Assembly: GCA_035606175.1 (NCBI GenBank)
Contig: DATNFW010000103.1
Span: 15,424-79,423, forward strand
Reading direction: 5' to 3'
Source of the DNA: JASHUC01 sp035606175
GTDB taxonomy: Bacteria; Pseudomonadota; Gammaproteobacteria; Steroidobacterales; Steroidobacteraceae
Length of the DNA stretch: 64,000 bases
The notes below the pieces were generated by a model. The model was not told the origin of the DNA. It was given only the letters and a program-made list of their open reading frames with translations, and did not search any database. Positions 17,406 through 26,365 of the stretch are shown piece by piece (the stretch's first letter is position 1; the number at the start of each line of letters is the position of its first letter). The translations under genes were made by a program, and so were the position numbers.

Positions 17406-18089
17406 ATGAATCTGCTCATCATCGAGGACGACGCGGAGCTGCGCACGGGGTTGCAAACGCTGCTCACGCAGCACGGCTATCGGGTCGAGGCGCTCGCCGG
17501 AGCTCGGGAGGGCCACGCGGCGCTCATCACGGGTGATTTCGACCTCGCCATCATCGACCTTACCCTTCCCGACGGCGACGGAGTCGCGCTGATCCGGGCG
17601 CTGCGGACCGAGAGGTGCAGCGTCCCGGTACTCGTCGTCACGGCACGCGATGCGCTCGATGACCGCGTGGCCGGACTCGATGCAGGTGCCGACGATTATC
17701 TGGTGAAGCCGTTCGAGATGCAGGAGCTCGAGGCGCGCGCACGCGCTCTCATCAGGCGCAATCGCGCCGATCGCGCGCTCGGGATCCGTTTCGGTCCGCT
17801 CGAGCTCACAATCGGGGACCCGCGCGTGCTGCTCGACGGCGCGCCCGTCGATCTGACTGCGCGCGAGTACGCACTGCTCGAGCTGCTCGCGGTGAGAGCC
17901 GGCCAGGTCGTCAACAAGTCTCAGATCGCGACGCGCCTCGCGCGCTCCGGCGAGGCGTTATCGGATGCGGCCATTGAGGTTGCGATCCATCGCCTGCGAC
18001 GCCGCCTCGAGCCCTACGAGCTGCACGTGAGGACGGTGCGGGGGTTCGGATACCTGCTCGAGGCAGCCGAGCCGACTCCGGAGAGCTGA
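17406..18089 (+). CDS. OmpR-family response regulator
   Basis: Two-component transcription regulator, 227 residues: receiver domain (about 1-115) with the acidic pair EDD near residue 8, phospho-acceptor Asp in LAIIDLTLPDGDG, Thr in VLVVTARDA and Lys in YLVKPFEMQE, then a winged-helix DNA-binding domain ending ELHVRTVRGFGYLLEA. The layout and length match TctD/QseB-like regulators. It is divergent from the quinohemoprotein gene across a 98-base gap, so that gene is one possible target. Its kinase follows 12 bases downstream. Confidence 0.94.
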   Translation: MNLLIIEDDAELRTGLQTLLTQHGYRVEALAGAREGHAALITGDFDLAIIDLTLPDGDGVALIRALRTERCSVPVLVVTARDALDDRVAGLDAGADDYLVKPFEMQELEARARALIRRNRADRALGIRFGPLELTIGDPRVLLDGAPVDLTAREYALLELLAVRAGQVVNKSQIATRLARSGEALSDAAIEVAIHRLRRRLEPYELHVRTVRGFGYLLEAAEPTPES

Positions 18090-18101
18090 AGCAGCACCGG
18101 C

Positions 18102-19478
18102 GTGGCCGAGCCGACCCTCAAATCCGGGCTCACGCTGCGCTTCATCGTCGCGGCGCTGCTGCTGCTGCTGCTCGATGGCATCGCCTGCTATTTCACAGCG
18201 GCCCATTTTGCGAACCTCGTCTACGACCGTTGGCTCATCGACTCGACGCGCTCGCTCGCCCAGGCGCTCCGGACCGACGGAGGTGAAGTTCGCTTCACCC
18301 TGCCGCAAATCGCGCTGCAGATCTTTCAATTCGACGAGAGCGACCGGACCGTCTTCCGGGTGGATTCCGAGCGACGCGGGTTGATCGCTGGGGATGCGTC
18401 GTTGCCGCTCATTCTCCCAAGGCCCGACGGAGAGGTGCGGCTCGCGACGGTCGGCGTGCAAGGGCATCCGATGCGGCTCGTTTCGATGCAGCAGCTCGAG
18501 CCGGAGGCGCACGATGCGGCGACCGTAGAGGTCGGCGAGACACTCAAGAAGCGCGCCACGCTTTTCACGGGAATCCTGCTCGCAATGGCCGCTCCGCAGC
18601 TCGCGCTCATCGCAGCGGCGCTTCTCGTCGGCTGGATCGCCGCAGGCCACGGCCTTAAGCCGCTGACCGGGCTCGCCGCGGCGATCGAGGCTCGCAGTTA
18701 CGAAAATCTAACGCCTCTCCCGGAGCTCGGTCTGCCGAAGGAAGCGTGGGTGCTCGCCTCGCGGATCAACGATCTGCTCGGACGACTCGAGCAGGCGCTC
18801 ACGGCTCAGCGGCGGTTCGTAGCGGACGCCGCTCATCAGCTGCGCACGCCGCTCGCGACCGTGCTGCTGTACTCCGAGCGCGCCGAGCAGGCCGTGAACT
18901 CGCACGATCCCGAATCCGCGCGGACCGCTTTGCACGGGCTGCACGCCGCCGTTGCGCGCGCCGCCCGGCTCTCTCAGCAGCTGCTCGCGCTTACGCGCGC
19001 CGAGCCGGGCGCGGCACAGCACGCGATGTCGCCCCTCGACCTCGTCGGACTCGCGCGCGAGGTGGGCGAAGAGTGGATCCCGCGAGCGCTCGAGAAGCGC
19101 ATCGACTTCGGCTTCATGGCTCCGGAGGCACCGGTGATCGTTTCGGGCAACGCGGGGCTCCTCGGGGAGATGATGTCGAACCTCATCGACAATGCGCTGC
19201 GCTACTGCGGACCGGCGAGTCGCGTGACGCTTTCGGTCTCGGCGATCCCTCTGCCGAGCGTTGCCGTCGAGGACGATGGACCGGGCGTTCCGGAGCCCGA
19301 GCGCGAGCGCATATTCGAACGTTTCTACCGCGTGGCCGGGACCGAAGCCAACGGATGCGGGTTGGGGCTCGCGATCGTGCGCGAGATCGCTACGCTTCAT
19401 AGAGCAGTCGCCCGCGTGGAGACGGGCAGCGGCGGCCGAGGCGCGCGCTTCACGGTGCAATTTCAACGCTCAGCCTGA
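18102..19478 (+). CDS. TctE/QseC-like sensor histidine kinase
   Basis: Inner-membrane histidine kinase, 458 residues, partner of the preceding regulator. Parts: first membrane helix (about 12-34), periplasmic sensor of about 130 residues resembling the TctE-type N-terminal sensor domain, second membrane helix (about 152-175), HAMP-like linker, HisKA with phospho-acceptor His in VADAAHQLRTPLA, and HATPase_c with N-box NLIDNALRYC, DDGPGVPE and GCGLGLAIV. The start is a GTG; no strong ribosome binding site is seen, so it may be coupled to the regulator gene. Signal unknown; TctE-type sensors often respond to small carboxylates. Confidence 0.93.
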   Translation: MAEPTLKSGLTLRFIVAALLLLLLDGIACYFTAAHFANLVYDRWLIDSTRSLAQALRTDGGEVRFTLPQIALQIFQFDESDRTVFRVDSERRGLIAGDASLPLILPRPDGEVRLATVGVQGHPMRLVSMQQLEPEAHDAATVEVGETLKKRATLFTGILLAMAAPQLALIAAALLVGWIAAGHGLKPLTGLAAAIEARSYENLTPLPELGLPKEAWVLASRINDLLGRLEQALTAQRRFVADAAHQLRTPLATVLLYSERAEQAVNSHDPESARTALHGLHAAVARAARLSQQLLALTRAEPGAAQHAMSPLDLVGLAREVGEEWIPRALEKRIDFGFMAPEAPVIVSGNAGLLGEMMSNLIDNALRYCGPASRVTLSVSAIPLPSVAVEDDGPGVPEPERERIFERFYRVAGTEANGCGLGLAIVREIATLHRAVARVETGSGGRGARFTVQFQRSA

Positions 19479-19671
19479 GGCCGATCGCGACACGAGACGC
19501 TTCCGCCCGAGCGCTCGCAGGACTGTCATCGGCCGCGCGAAGAGCGCACAATCGCGCTTTCGCGGAACAATTTCTCGGAGCGCATCCGCCGCGCGCCGGC
19601 TCGCGTTTTGGCCCAATTCTTGCTGCCCGGCGACGGAATTTCCGCGGCGGTCCAGGGGGGAAACTTTCACG

Positions 19672-20985
19672 ATGATTCAATCGAACCGGCCTTCCTCTCT
19701 TTCCCGCGAGACCGCGCTCGAAGCTTCCCTCGAGAGACTCGTTCAGGAGCGCGATCAAGCCCGCCAGGCGCTCGCGAGCGCGGTCGTCGAGCGCGACCGC
19801 GCTCAAGCAACGTTGAGAGAGACAGACCGGTGCACGGCACTCGTGCGGGAGCGCCTCGATGAGTTTCTCGCGACACTCGCACATGAGCTGCGCAATCCGC
19901 TCGCCCCGATCCGCAGTGCCGCTCAGATCATGCGAATGGCCGAAGGAGATCATGCGACGGTAAGCGCTGCGCGCGCGATCATCGAGCGGCAGCTCAAGCA
20001 CCTCGTGCGGCTCATCGACGACTTGGTCGACGTCTCGCGCATCACTCGCGGCAAGCTCGAGCTCAGTAGGGAGCGGGTCGATCTCGCCTCGGTCCTGCAG
20101 ATGGCGATCGAGACGAACCGCCCGCTGCTCGAGAGCAAACAGCAGCACATCATGGTCGAGCTGCCCGCCGATCCGCTCATCGTGGAGGCGGACACGATGC
20201 GCCTCGCGCAGGTGTTTGCAAACCTCATCAACAACGGCGCCAAGTACAGCGATCCGCGCTCGGACATCCGCATCCAGGCGACGCGCGCGGGCGGACGCGC
20301 GGTCGTGACCGTCACCGATCAAGGCGCCGGAATCGAGCGCGACATGCTTGCGAGTATTTTCGACATGTTCACGAGGATCGAGCGGCCGCAGTCCTCGCCG
20401 CACGACGGACTCGGGGTTGGGCTCACGCTCGTCAAACGAATCATCGAGCTGCACGGCGGCTGCGTGAATGCCCAGAGTGACGGACCTGGCAGGGGCAGCG
20501 CGTTCACGGTCGAGCTCGATCTAATGGAGCCGAGCGGCGATGAGACCCCGACGGTTTCGTTGCCCGGGCGGGCGGAAGACAGCTCCCGCCGCGCACGCAT
20601 TCTCGTCGCCGACGACAATCACGACGCGGCTCAGAGCCTCGCTCTGATGTTGAGCATGGACGGGCACGAGGTACGCACGGCGGGCGACGGCCTCGAGGCG
20701 CTGCGCGAGGCGGAGGATTTCCACCCGCAGCTCGTCGTGCTCGACATCGGCATGCCGAAGCTCGACGGTTACGAGACGGCGCGGCGGCTGCGCGAGCGCC
20801 CGTGGGCTGCGCATACGCGCCTGTTTGCGTTGACCGGTTGGGGGCAGGAAGAGGATCGCGAGCGCGCGCGGCGCGCGGGCTTCGACCAGCATTTGGTGAA
20901 GCCGGTCGACCCGGAAGCGCTGAGTCAGCTCCTCAATCGAACGCTCTCGGAATCCGGCCGAACGTTCGCCGAGGGCCGCGCCTGA
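19672..20985 (+). CDS. Hybrid sensor histidine kinase/response regulator
   Basis: Cytoplasmic hybrid kinase, 437 residues, with an N-terminal coiled coil (about 10-55), HisKA domain with AHELRNPL, HATPase_c with NLINNGAKYS, DQGAGIE and GLGVGLTLV, and a C-terminal receiver (about 305-425) with DDN, phospho-acceptor Asp in VVLDIGMPKLDGYE and Lys in HLVKPVDPE. The kinase core closely resembles that of the kinase at 11107, so the two look like paralogues. I chose the ATG at 19672, with a G-rich AGGGGGGA about 12 bases upstream; the upstream 190 bases hold no gene. Signal and target are not known. Confidence 0.92.
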   Translation: MIQSNRPSSLSRETALEASLERLVQERDQARQALASAVVERDRAQATLRETDRCTALVRERLDEFLATLAHELRNPLAPIRSAAQIMRMAEGDHATVSAARAIIERQLKHLVRLIDDLVDVSRITRGKLELSRERVDLASVLQMAIETNRPLLESKQQHIMVELPADPLIVEADTMRLAQVFANLINNGAKYSDPRSDIRIQATRAGGRAVVTVTDQGAGIERDMLASIFDMFTRIERPQSSPHDGLGVGLTLVKRIIELHGGCVNAQSDGPGRGSAFTVELDLMEPSGDETPTVSLPGRAEDSSRRARILVADDNHDAAQSLALMLSMDGHEVRTAGDGLEALREAEDFHPQLVVLDIGMPKLDGYETARRLRERPWAAHTRLFALTGWGQEEDRERARRAGFDQHLVKPVDPEALSQLLNRTLSESGRTFAEGRA

Positions 20986-21001
20986 GCTCGAGTTCGAGCT
21001 C
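20984..21001. terminator. Inverted repeat after the hybrid kinase gene
   Basis: Arms GAGCTCGA and TCGAGCTC separated by GT, overlapping the stop codon of the hybrid kinase gene. There is no T-run after it, so a Rho-independent terminator is only possible, not shown. Confidence 0.25.
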
Positions 21002-21077
21002 GAGTCGAGAGCCGGCGCGGGCCGCTGAAACTTCTGCAACGGCCACGGCAAACTTTACTTAACGTGGCGCTTCAGGC

Positions 21078-21305
21078 TCAGGACCGCGAGCTCGTTCCGG
21101 CGCTCGTACCCGATGAGCGCTTGCGCGCTCCCGCGTGACTCGCCTGCCCGCCCTTGCGGCCCGCCTCGGCAGCGAGGCGGCGGTCGAGGGAGAAGCTGCG
21201 CTTCTCATTCGGGACACTGCGGCCGCCCTTGCTTGCGATGCGTCGCTGCTTCTCCTCATCCATCGAAGCGAAGCCGCGATTCGAAGTGCGTCTCTCTGCA
21301 GACAC
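21078..21305 (-). CDS. KGG-motif stress-induced protein (short paralogue)
   Basis: Small, hydrophilic, glycine- and charge-rich protein, 75 residues, of the GsiB/LEA-like KGG family associated with desiccation and general stress. Seen: RRTSNRGFASMDEEKQRRI, one ASKGGRSVPNEKRSFS unit and one AGRKGGQAS unit. The GTG start has an excellent GGAGGAGG eight bases upstream. It is a shorter paralogue of the next gene leftward in transcription order (21467-21895); their N-termini are almost identical. Predicted to be unfolded and cytoplasmic. Confidence 0.85.
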   Translation of the reverse strand: MSAERRTSNRGFASMDEEKQRRIASKGGRSVPNEKRSFSLDRRLAAEAGRKGGQASHAGARKRSSGTSAGTSSRS

Positions 21306-21466
21306 TACGACCTCCTCCGCCCGCCCCTGGGGCCGAGGTTTATTCCTTCGGGTCGGTAACGTCCGATCTGCGAAGCCGGTTCCTGTTGCCTACGAAAGCG
21401 GACCGAGCGGGGTGCGCGGAGGCCGTCACTCGGCCCACCGCACCCCCCGGGGCGAGGCTTCGCCGC

Positions 21467-21895
21467 TCAATGCTCGGCGCCGGAGCGCTCACTGCCCGAG
21501 CGGCCGCTCGAGCGCTCCCCCATGGGTCCCGCGCCGCTTTCGCCGCTGCTGCTCGAGCCGCCGTGGCTTGCCTGGCCGCCCTTGCGCCCGGCCTCGGCCG
21601 CGAGACCGGGGTTTTGGGAGAAGCTGCGCTTCTCATCCGGGACGCTCTGGCCGCCCTTGCGCCCCGCAGCCGCGGCAAGCTCGCGGTTCTGCGAGAAGCT
21701 GCGTTTCTCGCCAGGGACGCTCTGGCCGCCCTTGCGCCCGGCAGCCGCGGCGAGCTCGCGATTCTGCGAGAAGCTGCGTTTCGAGTCGGGCACGGCCTTG
21801 CCGCCCATGCTGGCGATCTGTCGCTGACGCTCCTGATCCATCGAGGCGAAGCCTCGATTGGACGTGCGCCGCTCCTCCGTCCGTCCTTGTGCCAT
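21467..21895 (-). CDS. KGG tandem-repeat stress-induced protein
   Basis: Hydrophilic repeat protein of 142 residues of the KGG (GsiB-like) stress family. After RRTSNRGFASMDQERQRQI come four KGG units spaced about 24 residues apart, the first three sharing the unit KGGxxVPxxKRSFSQN and ending in AAxAGR; the tail is Ser/Gly-rich. The first two full units are nearly identical at DNA level (around 21630-21790), showing recent expansion. ATG at 21895 has GAGGAG six bases upstream; an earlier ATG at 22024 gives an unrelated leader. It probably protects cells during dehydration or osmotic stress; this is family inference. A short GC hairpin at 21451-21464 follows the stop. Confidence 0.88.
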   Translation of the reverse strand: MAQGRTEERRTSNRGFASMDQERQRQIASMGGKAVPDSKRSFSQNRELAAAAGRKGGQSVPGEKRSFSQNRELAAAAGRKGGQSVPDEKRSFSQNPGLAAEAGRKGGQASHGGSSSSGESGAGPMGERSSGRSGSERSGAEH

Positions 21896-22090
21896 TGGCT
21901 GACTCCTCGGGTCAATTGAAGCTCGTGGCGGAGCAGCAAGCCGCATTCCTTCGTTGCTGCAATGCCGCGTCCCATCATTGGACCGCGAGATCATTGGACC
22001 CCCGATAGGACGGGTAGCGTTCAATCAGCCCGGGGGCGGGCGTTGAATTCGGGCGTGAGCGGGAGTCGAGTTCTGGCGTCGGGGTCGATT

Positions 22091-23197
22091 TTAGGGAGTG
22101 AGCTTGTCGATGACGACGTTCACCGCGCCGTCGCGTCCCACTCGATAGGCCGTCTCTCCGAAGGGGTCGCCCTTCTTCGCGATCGCGCTGCCCGAGCGCG
22201 CGATGCGCGCGATGACCTGCACGTCCTCGCCCCGCGCAATGGCGCGCCCGGGGATCATGGCATCGGCGGCCGACAGATCGACGCGTTGCGGAAAGCGCGC
22301 CTCGAGACGTTTGACAGCGAGCGGCGGTCCCGGCTGTTTGGGATCGCGAACGAAGACAAAGAGTGGCGCGCCGGCGCCGCCGCTCAAATTGAGCTTCGGG
22401 GATAAGGCGACTCGGATGTGAATCGCGGGGCCCTGGCCGGCAGCGCCCTGCTCTGCTGCTGGCGTTGAACTGGCTGAGGCTGGCGCGCCGGACGCCCCGG
22501 ACGGATCGCCCACTCCGCCTGCACCGCCGGCGGTAGACCCCGCATCCGCCGCACTCCCGCCGGTTGCGATCTGCTTGTCGATCGCGGCGATCTGCCGCTC
22601 GATGATCGGTTTGACCGTGTCTGGCGGATCGAGCGCGAGCAAAGCCGTGAAGCGCTGCCGAGCGAGCGGCAGATCGCCCCGATGCAGCGCGGCGGCCGCA
22701 CCGAAGAAGAGCACTTTCGGCGAGTGCGGCTCGAGGAGCAGCGCTTGCTCGACGAGCTTGCCTGCGCGTCCGCTCAGCTGCGATTCATCCTGCACCGAAA
22801 GCGCTTCGGCGAGACCGATCAGCGCGTCCGCATTCTTTCCATCGGCGAGCTCGTTGGCGCGCTCGTAGGCTCTTTCCGCTAGGTTCGTCTCGTTGAGCAC
22901 CGTGTAGGAGCGGCCGAGCATCAACCAGCCGTTGAGGTCGCTCGGGTTGTCCATGACGCGGCGCGCAAGCCTTCCGACCATTGCCTGCGGAGAGTCCGCC
23001 GCGGCGGCCGCGCGCGACCATCTCCAGTTGCTGAGGGACAGATAGAGCGCGCTTGCGCCGATTCCGAGCACCGCGGCGACGGCGAGGGTCGTCCAGGGCG
23101 CCCGTGTGCTGCCTCCGTCGCGCCGCAGGAGCGGCACGGCGATGGCGACGAGCGCGGCGATGGTGAGCGCGGCGGCGAGGATGATGAATGTGATCAT
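22091..23197 (-). CDS. ccmI: Cytochrome c maturation protein CcmI (TPR haem-lyase subunit)
   Basis: Last gene of the ccm operon. CcmI presents apocytochrome c to the CcmF/CcmH haem-lyase complex in the periplasm. 368 residues: two membrane helices (about 3-24 and 36-56), a periplasmic TPR region with LNGWLMLGRSYTVLNETNLAERAYERANEL-type helices (about 80-200), an Ala/Gly/Ser-rich linker, and a C-terminal beta domain with LFVFVRDPKQPGPPLAVKR typical of the CycH C-terminus. It overlaps the ccmH stop by one base. Confidence 0.92.
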   Translation of the reverse strand: MITFIILAAALTIAALVAIAVPLLRRDGGSTRAPWTTLAVAAVLGIGASALYLSLSNWRWSRAAAAADSPQAMVGRLARRVMDNPSDLNGWLMLGRSYTVLNETNLAERAYERANELADGKNADALIGLAEALSVQDESQLSGRAGKLVEQALLLEPHSPKVLFFGAAAALHRGDLPLARQRFTALLALDPPDTVKPIIERQIAAIDKQIATGGSAADAGSTAGGAGGVGDPSGASGAPASASSTPAAEQGAAGQGPAIHIRVALSPKLNLSGGAGAPLFVFVRDPKQPGPPLAVKRLEARFPQRVDLSAADAMIPGRAIARGEDVQVIARIARSGSAIAKKGDPFGETAYRVGRDGAVNVVIDKLTP

Positions 23198-23751
23198 CAG
23201 TGTGCCGCGCCTTCGCCGGCCGGCCTGCTCACGTGCGCGGGGTCGCCGTCGCGCGTCGATCGGCCTCGCTGCCCCAGTCGCTCCTCGCGCGGCGGGGCGA
23301 GCTCATCGTCCGGGTCGGCGTCGTCCCGATCGACGAGTGAGACGCGCGCGCGAATGATGCGCAGCGCAACGACGATCCCGATTGCGAGCAAAAAGAATGG
23401 AAGCAGCCACAGCCAAGCGTTTCGCCAGGAGTATTTCGGTTTGAACAGAACGAACTCGCTGTAGCGGGAGACCAGGTACTGTTTGATCTGAGCGTCCGTT
23501 TTACCCTCGAGCAGCATCCTTCTGATCTGTGCTCGAATCTCGCCCGCGGCATCCGCCGGCGAGTCTGCGAGGCTCTCGTCCTGACAGACCGGGCAGCGGA
23601 GCTCGTGCAGCAAGGTGTCGTAGCGCGCCTCGAGTTGCGGGTTGGGGAGCTGTGCCGGATCGATCGCATGTACCGGGAGCGCGCCGAATACGAGCAGTGC
23701 CGCGACGAGCGCTGCGAAGAGCGGGAGCATTCGAGCCTGGCGCAGCGTCAT
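23197..23751 (-). CDS. ccmH: Cytochrome c maturation protein CcmH (CcmL type)
   Basis: Periplasmic thiol protein of the haem-lyase complex, 184 residues. Signal peptide (about 1-27), the family motif LRCPVC with cysteines 53 and 56, DAAGEIRAQIRRMLLEGK, and a C-terminal membrane helix (about 105-127) followed by a charged tail. It reduces the apocytochrome CxxCH thiols together with CcmG. I chose the ATG at 23751, which overlaps the ccmG stop by four bases; longer in-frame starts lack a signal peptide. Confidence 0.95.
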   Translation of the reverse strand: MTLRQARMLPLFAALVAALLVFGALPVHAIDPAQLPNPQLEARYDTLLHELRCPVCQDESLADSPADAAGEIRAQIRRMLLEGKTDAQIKQYLVSRYSEFVLFKPKYSWRNAWLWLLPFFLLAIGIVVALRIIRARVSLVDRDDADPDDELAPPREERLGQRGRSTRDGDPAHVSRPAGEGAAH

Positions 23752-24395
23752 GATTTGCGGTCGCTGAGCCCTGGCGGCAGACGCGAGGCGAAATTCTTGT
23801 TCCATTCCTCGGGTGTGATGGGGCCGATCTTCTTGTAGACCACCACTCCCTCGGGGTTCACGAGGAAGCTCTCCGGGGCGCCGTAGACGCCCCAGTCGAC
23901 CACGACGCGACCGTCGTGATCGGTCGCGACGGTCGCATACGGATCACCGAGCGTGTCGAGGAAGTTACGCGCCGAGCCATCATCGTCGCGCCAGTCGACG
24001 CCGATGATCGGTACGGACGAGGAGCTGCTGATCTTCAGCAGCTCCTGGTGCTCGTCTTTGCAGGCGAAACACCAGCTGCCCCAGAAGTTGAGCACGTACC
24101 ATTTGCCGGCGAGCTCTTTGGAGCCGAATGTGCGTCCCGGCTGATCGAGCACGGGCAGACTCCAGTTCGGCGCGGGCTTGCCGACGAGCGGCGACTTGAT
24201 CTCACCGACCGTTCCGGAGTTCTTGATGCCGACGCCGAGCACGGCCGCGATCGCCACGAACGCAGCGAGCGGGATGATGAAGCGGATGAGACGTGGCTTC
24301 TCACCGGCAGGCGGAGTCGCGGGTGCGCGAGTCGCATCCGCGGTTCGAGCCGGTTGAGGCAGGTTCTTGGCGTGGGCGGCGGCCGTCTTGCTCAT
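23748..24395 (-). CDS. ccmG: Thiol:disulfide oxidoreductase CcmG (DsbE)
   Basis: Membrane-anchored thioredoxin-like protein that keeps apocytochrome c and CcmH reduced; 215 residues. Pro/Ala-rich cytoplasmic leader (1-33), membrane helix (about 38-58), thioredoxin domain with NFWGSWCFAC (cysteines 109 and 112) and the cis-Pro region in YGAPESFLVN. The active-site dipeptide Phe-Ala is unusual; CcmG proteins usually have Pro-Thr or Val-Pro. ATG overlaps the ccmF stop (ATGA). Confidence 0.95.
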   Translation of the reverse strand: MSKTAAAHAKNLPQPARTADATRAPATPPAGEKPRLIRFIIPLAAFVAIAAVLGVGIKNSGTVGEIKSPLVGKPAPNWSLPVLDQPGRTFGSKELAGKWYVLNFWGSWCFACKDEHQELLKISSSSSVPIIGVDWRDDDGSARNFLDTLGDPYATVATDHDGRVVVDWGVYGAPESFLVNPEGVVVYKKIGPITPEEWNKNFASRLPPGLSDRKS

Positions 24396-26365
24396 GCTGC
24401 GTGCTCCTTCGCCGCACCGGGCGGGGCCGCGACGCCTGCGGGGATCGGTTCCGTCGCACGCGCCGTGCGATAGCGCCGGTCGGAGAGTGCGCAGAAGCCG
24501 CCGAGCGCCATCAACAGCGGGCCGAGCCACAAGAGGGTGATCATCGGTCGGATTTGCGCGCGCATGCTCCAGCGCCCCGCGCCGAGGTCGTCCCCGAGGG
24601 CGAGCTTCAAGTCGGTGCCATGCACGTTCTTCATACCGGCCTTGGATTCGGTCTGCTTGCGCACCCAGAATTGCCGGCTCTCGGGGAAGAGCGTGGTGAC
24701 GGTTCGGCCGTTGCGACTCACCGTCACCTCGGCGCGGATTGCACTGTAGTTGGGGCCTTCGACGTTGCTCGTGCCGATGAGCTTGAAGTCATACGCCCCG
24801 ACCTGCGCGCTCTGACCGTTGCCGAGGGCGATGTCGCGCTCGACCGTAAAGGGTTCGAGGATCGAGATCGCGATGACTGCGACGCCGAGCCCGATGTGCG
24901 CGATGCTCATGCCGAGGATGCTGCGCGGTAAGGAGAGGTGCCGGCGCAACCGGTCGATGGGATCGACGAGCGAGGACAGAATGATCCAGCCGCCGAGCGC
25001 AAGGCCCACCACCGCGAGGATATGCCGTCCGGCGAACACCCCGAGCACGACCGCGAGCGCGAGGGCGACCGCGAGCGCGAGCGTCGCCAGGATCGCGCGG
25101 GCGTGATCGCCGAGATGGCCGCGCTTCCAGCCGGCATGGATGCCGATGGACACCAATGCGAGTAGCGGCAGGATCGGAAGCAGGAACGTGGGGCGGAAAT
25201 ATGGCGGACCGACCGAGAGCGCGCCCTGCCCCAGCGCCTCCGCGATGAGCGGTGCCATCGTGCCGCCGAATACCGTCGCCGCGGCGATGACAAGCAGGAT
25301 GTTGTTGAAAAGGAGAAAGGACTCGCGTGCCGTGAGCTCGAAGCCCGCGTTCGATTTGAGTGTCGGCGCGCGCCATGCGTAGAGCGCGAGCGCGGCACCG
25401 ATTGCGATGACGAGGAAGATCAGGATCGCAGTGCCGCGCGTGGGATCGGCCGCAAACGAATGCACCGAGACGGTGACGCCGGAGCGGACCAGGAACGTAC
25501 CGACCAGGCTCAGTGAAAAGCCGAGCAGCGAAAGCAGCAGCGTCCAGCTCTTGAAGAGTCCGCGCTTGTCCGTCACCGCGAGCGAGTGGATGAGCGCGGT
25601 GCCGACGAGCCACGGCATGAACGAGGCGTTCTCTACAGGGTCCCACGCCCAGAATCCGCCCCAGCCGAGCGTGTAATACGACCACCAGCTGCCGAGCGTG
25701 ATGCCGCACGTGAGAAACGCCCACGCGGCCGTCGCCCAGGGCCGCGTCCAGCGCGCCCAGGAAGAGTCGGTCTTGCCCTCGAGCATCGCGGCGCATGCGA
25801 ATGCGAACGCGACGGCGAGACCGACATACCCCGTATACAGAACCGGCGGATGCGTGGCGAGACCGGGGTCCTGCAAAAGAGGATTGAGATCGATGCCGTC
25901 AGGGGCCGGCGGCTCGAGACGCAGGAACGGGTTCGAGGTGATGAGCGTGAAGAGTAGAAATCCGAAGCTCAGGAATCCGAGCACGCCGAGCACGCGCGCG
26001 ACGAAGCGCCGCGGCAGGCGCTGCGTCGCGATCGCGACGACCGCGGTCCACCCCGCGAGCAGCAGGATCCAGAGCAGGAGCGAGCCTTCGTGCGCACCCC
26101 AGAGCGCCGTGATGCGATAGAAGAGCGGCAGCGCCGAGTTCGAGTTCTCCGCGACGTAGCGCACCGAGAAATCGAAATCGACGAACGACATCACGAGGCA
26201 GCCGACGGCCGTGGCGACCATCACGAGTTGACCCGCTGCGGCCGACATCGTCGCCGAGACCCAGCGGTCGCGCTTGAGAGCGGGTCCGACGATGCCGAAG
26301 AACGCCTGCAGGCCCGCGAGCAGCATCGCGAGGATCAGCGCAAAATGACCGAGCTCGGGGCGCAT
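24392..26365 (-). CDS. ccmF: Cytochrome c haem lyase subunit CcmF
   Basis: Large polytopic membrane protein, 657 residues, with about 14-15 membrane helices; the core of the System I holocytochrome c synthase. Seen: the tryptophan-rich haem-handling motif WGGFWAWDPVEN with flanking conserved histidines, and YRITALWGAHEGSLLLW near the N-terminus. Works with CcmH and CcmI and takes haem from CcmE. Overlaps ccmE at its start and ccmG at its end. Confidence 0.97.
   Translation of the reverse strand: MRPELGHFALILAMLLAGLQAFFGIVGPALKRDRWVSATMSAAAGQLVMVATAVGCLVMSFVDFDFSVRYVAENSNSALPLFYRITALWGAHEGSLLLWILLLAGWTAVVAIATQRLPRRFVARVLGVLGFLSFGFLLFTLITSNPFLRLEPPAPDGIDLNPLLQDPGLATHPPVLYTGYVGLAVAFAFACAAMLEGKTDSSWARWTRPWATAAWAFLTCGITLGSWWSYYTLGWGGFWAWDPVENASFMPWLVGTALIHSLAVTDKRGLFKSWTLLLSLLGFSLSLVGTFLVRSGVTVSVHSFAADPTRGTAILIFLVIAIGAALALYAWRAPTLKSNAGFELTARESFLLFNNILLVIAAATVFGGTMAPLIAEALGQGALSVGPPYFRPTFLLPILPLLALVSIGIHAGWKRGHLGDHARAILATLALAVALALAVVLGVFAGRHILAVVGLALGGWIILSSLVDPIDRLRRHLSLPRSILGMSIAHIGLGVAVIAISILEPFTVERDIALGNGQSAQVGAYDFKLIGTSNVEGPNYSAIRAEVTVSRNGRTVTTLFPESRQFWVRKQTESKAGMKNVHGTDLKLALGDDLGAGRWSMRAQIRPMITLLWLGPLLMALGGFCALSDRRYRTARATEPIPAGVAAPPGAAKEHAA

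Noticed and set aside
21451..21464. GGCGA-GGCT-TCGCC hairpin after the KGG gene as a terminator
   Set aside because: Stem of five base pairs and no T-run; noted in the gene entry but not called as a separate feature.
21600..21800. Regular repeats here as a CRISPR array
   Set aside because: The repeats are in frame and encode the KGG units; there are no spacers of unrelated sequence and no cas genes.
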